Of a DNA stretch of 5,272 bases, positions 1 through 5,272 are shown piece by piece (within the stretch, counting starts at the first letter, position 1; every line of letters starts with the position of its first letter). The stretch is taken from the NCBI GenBank assembly GCA_007128045.1, contig SKYG01000261.1, positions 1 through 5,272 on the forward strand, read 5' to 3'. Below the pieces are notes generated by a model. That model did no database searches. It was given only the letters and a program-made list of their open reading frames with translations, and was not told the origin of the DNA. The stretch is from Bacteroidales bacterium. Lineage in GTDB: Bacteria; Bacteroidota; Bacteroidia; Bacteroidales; UBA7960. The translations under genes and the position numbers were made by a program.

Positions 1-133
1 AATAAAGTCAAGTGTCTGGGTCAGAATGTTCGAGATCAAGGCTTGTGAAGTCCGAAAATGCGGAGTTTACTTGTCGTAAATGAGCAATTTTCGGACGAGC
101 ATAACGCAGATATCGGACATTCTGGACAGACAC
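1..133 (-). terminator. Possible transcription terminator for the sulfatase-glycosidase operon
   Basis: Read in the direction of the two genes, the hairpin at 133-12 is followed by a moderately U-rich tail (CTTGACTTTATT, 12-1 on the minus strand). Placement immediately after the last stop codon suits an operon terminator or a stabilising 3' end. The stem is much longer and more interrupted than a classic intrinsic terminator, and the tail is not a clean U-run, so efficiency cannot be judged. It may serve a convergent gene to the left as well. Confidence 0.4.
12..133. repeat. Long imperfect inverted repeat (about 122 bp) just after the glycosidase stop
   Basis: Two nested pairs of arms share one centre near position 73. 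The outer arms are 12-33 and 113-133: GTGTCTG (12-18) pairs with CAGACAC (127-133), and CAGAATGT (22-29) pairs with ACATTCTG (117-124). The inner arms are GTCCGAAAAT (50-59) and ATTTTCGGAC (87-96), followed by TTTAC (66-70) with GTAAA (76-80) around a 5-nt loop. The stretches between arms (34-49 and 97-112) pair poorly. The structure starts 3 nt beyond the glycosidase stop codon, so its transcript would end in a large hairpin. Such nested arms are seen in dispersed palindromic elements (REP, BIME or MITE-like) as well as in terminators. No transposase is present. The base pairing is directly visible; the role is inferred. Confidence 0.75.
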
Positions 134-136
134 CAA

Positions 137-3100
137 TTATTGTTTCCATTCAATGGTCACAGGCCCTTTCAAGCCGGATGGCTGTAATGGCTCATTGGGA
201 AGTGCGTCGGAAACGTTAACCCAGGCAACCCTCTCATTTTCAGGCAACTGAGCATCACGGATCAAGCGGTTGCGCCATGTATTTACCACCTCAACTTCCA
301 GGGTGTTCTCGCCTTGTTTCAGCGCCCCTCCTGTGGAAATCCGGTACGGAGCCATCCAGGCCCCACCGATCTGTTCTCCATTCAGGGTAAGCCGGGCCAT
401 CACGCCAACCTCACCAAGGTTTATAAACAAACGCCCGTTATCAGGCAACTCATCTATTGTAAAGCTACTCTTATAAACAGCAGTACCTGAGTACCAGGTG
501 ATGCGTTCATCAGCCGACGCAGTCCAGTCGACCAGTTGTGTCATTACCAAGGGTTCAGCCGGACCAATATCTTTGTTCAGAAAGTCAACAGCCCAGCTCC
601 CTTCAATGGTTTTAATGGATTGCGCATCGGGAAAATTCACTTCATACCCCTTGCCGGTTGATTCATTAACCCTGTCGGTAAATAGCACAAACCAACTCTG
701 CAGAGCCTCCATTTTCATTGGGATGATGGTATGGCCATCACTTTCTGTATACTCATTAAGAAGGCGTATTTCGCCGGTAACAGCATCCCAGAGTTGTGGT
801 ATCTTTCCCGCTACCCTGAAAGAGGGTTCAAAAACAATGGTTTCATTGCCCTGGTTGGTAAGAAAATACACGTCCAGGTCGGGCGCCGTACGGTGTATCC
901 ATAAAACCGGCACATCGGCCCTGAGGTCAAGGTCTTTGGCAATATCGATGACATCAAGGGCTTCCTGCATGGTCAATCCATCCATGATGAAGCCCTTGCC
1001 ATGTTGCCGTACCATCTTTCCATCCTGATAGTCTGCATCAACCCACAAACGGGAAGCAATCTCCCTGACGCGCTGGTCGCTTCCCGGAAAACCTTGCAGG
1101 CTGGGGGAATGATCGGGACGGGGTCCCATGACAGCAGCGCCCTGTCTGACAAGCTCTTCGATCTTTTCAAGCACCTCGGGCCGCATGGTGCTGCTCTGCG
1201 GCAATACCAAGAGGCCATAGTTCATGCCATGTGGCAGGGTCAGTCGCCCATCTTTCACAAACAAACGGTCTACGATGACTTCGGCATTGATATAATCATA
1301 AGAGTAGCCGGAAGGCAGCGGAGGATCAGCCAGCCCGCTCATTTTGGGTGCATCCTCCCCGATGAAATAGCACACATCGGCGGCATGTAAGCCCTGCTGT
1401 AACAAATGCTGTGCCCGTCGCAAATAATCGACCCATATCTTACCCTGGTCAAACCAGGTGTTATGTCTGTTAAACTCCGTTCCGAACCAGGCATTCACCC
1501 CGGGAACACGCACATCATCGGGTTGCTGAATATACACATGCATCACATGGTGGTTCACTCCTTCGGTCAGACTCCAGTCGCCACGCCTTTTCAACATGGT
1601 GGGATGCCTCACAAAGGCTTGCTGCCCTGCTGTCCATGCTTCTACAGAAACAAAAGGCTTTCCATAGATATTTCCTGCCGAAGATGCGGCCTTGCATTCA
1701 ATATCCCCTAAGGTTCCCTCGTTCCAGTACTCCCCACCAATAAGGTCCGATTGCCCGCCATACATCAGGAATTCCCCCGGGAAACCCCAATGGCCATAGT
1801 TTTCAAGCCAAAGCTTCAGGCCATGTTCATTGGCAACTTTTCGCAGGCCGCCAACATATTCATAGGCCACATCATCGGCAACAGCCCTGCGGATATCCCA
1901 CAGAAACCTTTCCGACTCTTCGACACTTCCCACAATCCTTCCCGAATACACAGGGAGGTATTTTACCGGATTGTATCCAAACTTATGTTCAAATCGTTGC
2001 TCAAAACCATCTGTCCAGTTCTGTGGGCCCATTTCATAACTGTCGGCGATACAGTACTTCAAAGCAGGAAGCGCCTCCTCCGGCACCCTTTTGATAATCT
2101 CTCCCATAAACTGGTCAAAATGAAATGCCACGAGCTCTGCATTCATTTTATCGACCTCATAGCCGGTTCCCTGGGGGGCGGCGGGTGCGTTCTTGGTACC
2201 GGTAGGTGTCATTCCTACCCGAAGAATGGTCCAGTTGCCTTCAGGGGCAGTCCAGGTCAGCATGCCATTCGTATCCATATACTCACTGATAACAAGCACT
2301 TCGGTGACTGTTAAATCTGCATCCGTAACCTCCGGTTGTGGGTCCCACAGGTATGAGTCAAAATCGGGTAAGGGTGTGGGGTGCATCTTTCCGAGAGTTT
2401 TCTCAATAAAAGACTCAAATACCTGAGCCTCAGTGATAACAATCTCTGAAAATCCGGCCTGCGGTGCGCCAAACAAGTCGGTAACAAGCAGCCTGAATTC
2501 GCTGGCGGTGGTTTCCGGAATGGCGATGGCCACAGGACCGTGGGTAACAGGACCCACATTGAAGCGTTTGTTTCGGCGGTCAAAAAGGAAAGAGGTCACC
2601 TTCTCAAACCGACCATTTACGTTGGCTTGCAATTCAACCTCACCCATAAAATCGGGAATGGCCGAGTGGATCACGATGCTTCGGGCGTCAATGGGGTTGT
2701 CAGCCACAATGTCGATGGTGTAGCTGCTATTCGATAGGTTGAACAAGGTTTCTGTGGCAGGGTCTCCATCGAGCCACAAGCGGGGATTGCTTACCGCAGG
2801 AGATGAGGTGATGCGTGCATTGTCGTTGGTCAGACGGCGGTTTTCTGCTTCAATCGAACGGAATGCCAGCACATAGGTATCCTGAAATTCCTCTTCAGGT
2901 CTCTCCAGGGAAACACGCACATTGCCGGGGCCACTTACCATGGTCTCTGAGTATACCTTATGGCGCATGGCTTTCTCATAACTGATCCAGGGACCGCCAC
3001 TCTGACTCCAACCCGGACTGTTAAAAAAGCCCACGTCAATGCCCAAACGGTGCCCTTCCGTTACTGTGTGCACGGTAATGTCCCACCACTCATCGCTAAA

Positions 3101-3418
3101 AAGCGGAACACGGCCATCCCTGTTGTCGGGGTTGATATTTCCAACAAACAACCCTCCAATGCCAAACTCCTTCATGGCCTCCATATCCTTTGTAACCCCT
3201 TCCCTGGAGATATCATCGTTGATCCAATAGTAATAGCACCATACCACATTGGTATCGTGTGGCACAATAAAATCCTGTTGCAGCCAGGCATAACGCTCGG
3301 CCGACATGCGGCTGGAAGGGCCGGAGCAACTAACGCCCCAAAAGCCAATTGCCAGAAACAATGCCAACACCATGGTGTTAACTTTTTTTGTTTGTTTTGA
3401 ATACTTGTCCCTGCTCAT
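137..3418 (-). CDS. Exported GH106-type alpha-L-rhamnosidase-like glycoside hydrolase (probable lipoprotein)
   Basis: This 1093-residue protein is a normal length for GH106, inverting enzymes that release alpha-linked L-rhamnose from plant or algal glycans. Seen: a basic n-region (residues 1-13), a hydrophobic stretch (16-29) and a Cys31 preceded by G-V-S, so probably signal peptidase II processing and membrane anchoring. The family N-terminal signature follows (YYYWINDDISREGV, 63-75; then MKEFGIGGLF, 82-91). A beta-rich segment at about 195-335 resembles a carbohydrate-binding or discoidin-like insert. The catalytic core carries DSYE (Glu462), GGEYW (Glu563), SVEAW (Glu593) and NHHVMHVY (622-629). 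From memory, the two catalytic glutamates of the GH106 enzyme BT0986 lie at about 461 and 593, which fits Glu462 and Glu593. A jelly-roll domain like the GH2 sugar-binding fold ends the protein (about 935-1090, with LTLNGEQIGG and VEVVNTWRNRLI). The start at 3418 supplies the basic n-region; Met16 would lose it. No Shine-Dalgarno is seen. It lies 119 bp downstream of the sulfatase and is probably co-transcribed. Family is confident; substrate is inferred. Confidence 0.88.
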   Translation of the reverse strand: MSRDKYSKQTKKVNTMVLALFLAIGFWGVSCSGPSSRMSAERYAWLQQDFIVPHDTNVVWCYYYWINDDISREGVTKDMEAMKEFGIGGLFVGNINPDNRDGRVPLFSDEWWDITVHTVTEGHRLGIDVGFFNSPGWSQSGGPWISYEKAMRHKVYSETMVSGPGNVRVSLERPEEEFQDTYVLAFRSIEAENRRLTNDNARITSSPAVSNPRLWLDGDPATETLFNLSNSSYTIDIVADNPIDARSIVIHSAIPDFMGEVELQANVNGRFEKVTSFLFDRRNKRFNVGPVTHGPVAIAIPETTASEFRLLVTDLFGAPQAGFSEIVITEAQVFESFIEKTLGKMHPTPLPDFDSYLWDPQPEVTDADLTVTEVLVISEYMDTNGMLTWTAPEGNWTILRVGMTPTGTKNAPAAPQGTGYEVDKMNAELVAFHFDQFMGEIIKRVPEEALPALKYCIADSYEMGPQNWTDGFEQRFEHKFGYNPVKYLPVYSGRIVGSVEESERFLWDIRRAVADDVAYEYVGGLRKVANEHGLKLWLENYGHWGFPGEFLMYGGQSDLIGGEYWNEGTLGDIECKAASSAGNIYGKPFVSVEAWTAGQQAFVRHPTMLKRRGDWSLTEGVNHHVMHVYIQQPDDVRVPGVNAWFGTEFNRHNTWFDQGKIWVDYLRRAQHLLQQGLHAADVCYFIGEDAPKMSGLADPPLPSGYSYDYINAEVIVDRLFVKDGRLTLPHGMNYGLLVLPQSSTMRPEVLEKIEELVRQGAAVMGPRPDHSPSLQGFPGSDQRVREIASRLWVDADYQDGKMVRQHGKGFIMDGLTMQEALDVIDIAKDLDLRADVPVLWIHRTAPDLDVYFLTNQGNETIVFEPSFRVAGKIPQLWDAVTGEIRLLNEYTESDGHTIIPMKMEALQSWFVLFTDRVNESTGKGYEVNFPDAQSIKTIEGSWAVDFLNKDIGPAEPLVMTQLVDWTASADERITWYSGTAVYKSSFTIDELPDNGRLFINLGEVGVMARLTLNGEQIGGAWMAPYRISTGGALKQGENTLEVEVVNTWRNRLIRDAQLPENERVAWVNVSDALPNEPLQPSGLKGPVTIEWKQ

Positions 3419-3537
3419 TGTTATTTCGGTTAAATTGTAAATGGTTCCTCAGTAACATGTCATTCGTTGGCCAGGGCAGCCACATCTTTCCCTTCCTTGT
3501 AAGCCTTGAGTTTACGGGTAGGCTCCATGATTAAAAC
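3419..3537. other. Intergenic spacer without recognisable promoter
   Basis: This is the 119-bp gap between the sulfatase stop and the glycosidase start. Apart from the micro-ORF it holds an A/T-rich 30 nt just before the glycosidase start (3419-3448), consistent with the Shine-Dalgarno-independent leaders of Bacteroidota. A GAGGAA-like purine run lies about 30 nt upstream of the start, too far to act as a ribosome-binding site. I see no TAnnTTTG-type -7 element on the minus strand and no strong hairpin, which favours co-transcription of the two genes. Confidence 0.5.
3460..3528 (-). CDS. 22-codon micro-ORF between sulfatase and glycosidase, possible gene remnant
   Basis: ATG at 3526-3528 opens a 22-residue frame ending in TGA at 3460-3462. 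The peptide is charged and lysine-rich (EPTRKLKAYKEGKDVA, then a short tail) and has codon use similar to the flanking genes, unlike typical AT-rich spacer. It lies in the same frame as the sulfatase: the sulfatase TAA (3538-3540) is followed by three sense codons and then this ATG, so readthrough would append 26 residues. I do not recognise the peptide. It could be the surviving 3' end of a lost gene, a former C-terminus of the sulfatase cut by a new stop, a translated leader for the glycosidase, or chance. No ribosome-binding site is seen. Confidence 0.25.
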   Translation of the reverse strand: MEPTRKLKAYKEGKDVAALANE

Positions 3538-4986
3538 TTATTTTTTCGTTTCAGTTGCATCATAAGATTGATGACCCGTAGACCCTTCACCCAATATCTC
3601 ATGCCGGAATACAGGAATGTGCTCCCGGTGTTGTATAATAACCTCATTGTATTCCGGCTTGTAGGCAATATTATACCACTCGTGGGGGTCGTTGACAATA
3701 TCATAGAGTTCCTCCGAGCCATCGTTGTATTGAATATAGCGGTAGTTCTCAGATATGATGGCATAATTTCCCGGACCAAAACTGCTTCTCGCCATGTGAG
3801 GCCAGCTGGCCCCCGGGTCTTGCAACAATGGAACCAGTGAATTGCCTTCCAGCTTTGGATCTGCTGCAAGACCAGTCAGTTCGAGCAATGTCGGATAGAT
3901 ATCCAGCAACTGGACAGGCTTATTGCTAACATGGCCTTGCAAAATTCCCGGCCCGGCAATAATCATGGGAACACCGGCCCCATCATACCAAAGGCTTCTC
4001 TTGGCAAACCGCTCCTTCTCCCCCATATGAAAACCATGGTCACTGAATAGTACAATATAGGTATTGTCTTTATATTCACTGTTTTCCAGGGCGTCAAGCA
4101 CCTTTCCCAACTGCTCATCCACAAAACTGACGCATGCCAGGTAAGATTGAACCAGGGGTTTCCATTCATCATTCTCAATCACCCAATCAAAAGGCGGATG
4201 CACATGGTGCAGCCGCGTAATGTCTATCCCATATGGGGGAACATCATCCAGGTCGTTGGGAACGATGGCTGGCAATTGCAGGGTCTCCATCGGATACATA
4301 TCAAACCATTTCTGAGGCGCATACTGAGGAACATGGGGTCTGTAAAAGCCAACCCCAAGCCATAATGGACCGTCGTGTTTTTCAGACAGCCTCTCTGAAG
4401 CCCATTCTGCAATCATATAATCCGGCATCATGGAATCCTCTTCAGGAAACACACCCCAATCCCACAGTGGATGACCGGGATACGAACTGATCTTTTCGTC
4501 GGGATAAGGCCCAAAACCACCAAATTGACCTCCATAATTGGGCACATACCGTTCATTCTGTCTTTCCCCGTTATGAAATAACTTCCCAGCTCCCGTAACA
4601 TAGTACCCTTCATCCTGGAAGCGTTGCGGCATCCAGGTAACTGAATTGGCTACCGGTGATTCTATGGGATCAGGACTCAGAAAATATATTCCCGTGGTGG
4701 AAGGATAAAGAGAGGTCATCAAACTGGCCCGGGAGGGATTGCATACGGGCGACTGGCAATGGGCGTTGGTAAATAATACACCCCGGGCAGCAAGACGGTC
4801 AAAGTTTGGCGTAATGGCCTGGGGATGCCCTCCCATACAGCCTATCCAGTCATTCAGGTCATCAACCGCGATGAATAGTACATTTGGAGGGGTGCTGTTT
4901 GTATCACCGTTTGTGCTTACGGTACAGTTCGACAAGCCCAAGGCGAGCACCGGACTTGCAATGAATAATAATGTTTTGGTTTTCAT
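3538..4986 (-). CDS. Exported family S1 (formylglycine) sulfatase, iduronate-2-sulfatase-like
   Basis: This 482-residue arylsulfatase-superfamily enzyme hydrolyses sulfate esters, probably on a polysaccharide or oligosaccharide. Seen: a signal sequence (residues 1-20) ending LGLSNC, so Cys21 could be lipidated, although Asn at -1 is atypical. The core starts with PNVLFIAVDDLNDW (34-47), where Asp42 and Asp43 are expected calcium ligands. The signature C-N-P-S-R (82-86) has Cys82 as the residue oxidised to formylglycine; being a Cys-type site it needs a maturase (FGE or anSME), which is not in the window. Further family residues are G-K-L-F-H (Lys135, His138), R-P-H (His218), S-D-H-G (Asp316, His317) and Lys329 in FAKRSLW. 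The last, with the DxxGVPMI-like continuation, resembles iduronate-2-sulfatase and SulfAtlas S1_7 proteins, but the subfamily is my estimate. All catalytic positions appear intact and the length is typical. The start at 4986 gives the only complete signal peptide and has an A-rich leader without a Shine-Dalgarno. It is the first gene of the apparent sulfatase-glycosidase operon. Confidence 0.93.
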   Translation of the reverse strand: MKTKTLLFIASPVLALGLSNCTVSTNGDTNSTPPNVLFIAVDDLNDWIGCMGGHPQAITPNFDRLAARGVLFTNAHCQSPVCNPSRASLMTSLYPSTTGIYFLSPDPIESPVANSVTWMPQRFQDEGYYVTGAGKLFHNGERQNERYVPNYGGQFGGFGPYPDEKISSYPGHPLWDWGVFPEEDSMMPDYMIAEWASERLSEKHDGPLWLGVGFYRPHVPQYAPQKWFDMYPMETLQLPAIVPNDLDDVPPYGIDITRLHHVHPPFDWVIENDEWKPLVQSYLACVSFVDEQLGKVLDALENSEYKDNTYIVLFSDHGFHMGEKERFAKRSLWYDGAGVPMIIAGPGILQGHVSNKPVQLLDIYPTLLELTGLAADPKLEGNSLVPLLQDPGASWPHMARSSFGPGNYAIISENYRYIQYNDGSEELYDIVNDPHEWYNIAYKPEYNEVIIQHREHIPVFRHEILGEGSTGHQSYDATETKK

Positions 4987-4999
4987 GTGTTTAAATTTG

Positions 5000-5037
5000 T
5001 CTGAATGTCTGAATGTCGAAAAGTCAAAGGTCGAAAG
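5000..5037. repeat. Short degenerate tandem repeats (7-8 bp) in the sulfatase leader
   Basis: TCTGAATG occurs twice in tandem (5000-5007, 5008-5015) and is followed by related units TCGAAAAG (5016-5023), TCAAAGG (5024-5030) and TCGAAAG (5031-5037). Every unit begins with TC and is purine-rich afterwards. The tract sits 14-51 bp upstream of the sulfatase start codon, so it would lie in the 5' untranslated leader if the promoter is further right. Function unknown; replication slippage is the simplest origin. Confidence 0.6.
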
Positions 5038-5059
5038 TTGGAATTTCTGTTTCGATTCG

Positions 5060-5095
5060 CAAATTATACAAAATATTGTATATCATGTTTAACAA
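5060..5095 (-). promoter_or_regulatory. Weak candidate Bacteroidota-type promoter for the sulfatase operon
   Basis: Bacteroidota primary sigma factor promoters are described as a -33 TTTG and a -7 TAnnTTTG. On the minus strand here, TTG (5095-5093) is followed by AATATTTTG (5077-5069) and TATAATTTG (5068-5060). Each -7 candidate is one base off the consensus spacing within the element, and the distances from the TTG (17 and 24 nt) bracket rather than match the usual gap. The location, about 75-90 nt upstream of the start codon, is sensible for the first gene of the operon. Confidence 0.25.
5065..5082. promoter_or_regulatory. 18-bp palindrome, possible operator
   Basis: TATACAA (5065-5071) and TTGTATA (5076-5082) form a perfect 7-bp inverted repeat around AATA. 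It overlaps the promoter-like elements, about 80-100 bp upstream of the sulfatase start. A dimeric regulator could bind here. The arms are AT-rich, so a chance palindrome in AT-rich DNA is a real alternative, and no regulator gene is in the window. Confidence 0.3.
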
Positions 5096-5272
5096 TCATT
5101 CCAGATTCTTTTAAAGATGTCCCAAAAGAAAATTGCGGGGTTTGCTTCACTGAGGAATACAAGCGGAGAATAGATTTCAAATTTCAAGAATAAAACGATC
5201 ACGTAACAAATCAACAAGATGTTACATCCCAACCACCAATTTTGTGACAAACGTATTGACCCTGACCGCATA

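Larger units (their letters stand above)
4987..5272. other. AT-rich upstream region of the operon
   Basis: This 286-bp stretch lies upstream of the sulfatase and runs to the window edge. It is visibly more AT-rich than the genes. It contains short tandem repeats at 5000-5037, an 18-bp palindrome at 5065-5082, a duplicated heptamer ATTTCAA (5174-5187) and a weak promoter candidate. A 60-codon minus-strand frame at 5089-5271 is open but has no ribosome-binding site or family resemblance and is not called as a gene. It might be the 3' end of a gene starting beyond the window, which cannot be excluded. Confidence 0.5.

Noticed and set aside
498..1028. 176-codon open frame on the plus strand
   Set aside because: It is the serine-rich reverse-strand shadow of the glycosidase C-terminal part, with no independent evidence of coding.
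1751..2314. 187-codon open frame on the plus strand
   Set aside because: It is antisense to the well-supported glycosidase, has no family resemblance, and contains odd composition (many His, Pro and Ile) expected from reading the reverse strand.
3531..3869. 112-codon minus-strand frame overlapping the sulfatase end
   Set aside because: It overlaps the sulfatase in another frame while the sulfatase frame carries conserved residues through its C-terminal region, so there is no sign of a frameshift.
5203..5225. GTAACA ... TGTTAC inverted repeat with 11-nt spacer
   Set aside because: Six-base arms without further symmetry or a clear link to a promoter are too weak to call an operator.
5241..5251. 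TTTGT-G-ACAAA small palindrome
   Set aside because: The arms are only 5 bp in AT-rich sequence near the window edge, which is expected by chance.
5089..5271. 60-codon minus-strand frame with a hydrophobic segment at the right edge
   Set aside because: It lies in AT-rich DNA where hydrophobic frames arise easily, has no ribosome-binding site or recognised family, and its ATG sits at the window edge. It could still be the end of a gene outside the window.

Overview
The window holds two large genes on the minus strand, read from right to left: a family S1 sulfatase (3538-4986) followed by a GH106-type alpha-L-rhamnosidase-like glycoside hydrolase (137-3418). Both proteins carry N-terminal export signals. 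Neither start codon has a Shine-Dalgarno sequence; the leaders are A/T-rich. Sulfatases paired with large exported glycosidases, without Shine-Dalgarno sites, point to a glycan-degrading member of the Bacteroidota, possibly marine or gut. No SusC/SusD pair, regulator or rRNA is present in the window to confirm this.

Layout. Positions 1-136 hold a long imperfect inverted repeat (about 12-133) that begins 3 nt after the glycosidase stop codon. It is either a terminator or a dispersed palindromic element. Positions 137-3418 are the glycosidase. Positions 3419-3537 are a 119-bp gap containing a 22-codon micro-ORF that lies in the same frame as the sulfatase, just after its stop. Positions 3538-4986 are the sulfatase. 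Positions 4987-5272 are an AT-rich leader with short tandem repeats, an 18-bp palindrome and a possible promoter, but no convincing gene.

How the genes work together. The same orientation, the short gap and the absence of a recognisable promoter in it suggest co-transcription from a promoter to the right of 4986. The sulfatase would remove sulfate esters from a sugar chain. The GH106-like enzyme would then release L-rhamnose, or a related sugar, from the exposed ends. This fits one step of a polysaccharide utilisation locus for a sulfated, rhamnose-containing glycan; algal ulvan is one candidate. The substrate is inferred from the family pairing only. Nothing here is clearly a new system. The least explained elements are the long hairpin, the micro-ORF and the leader palindrome.
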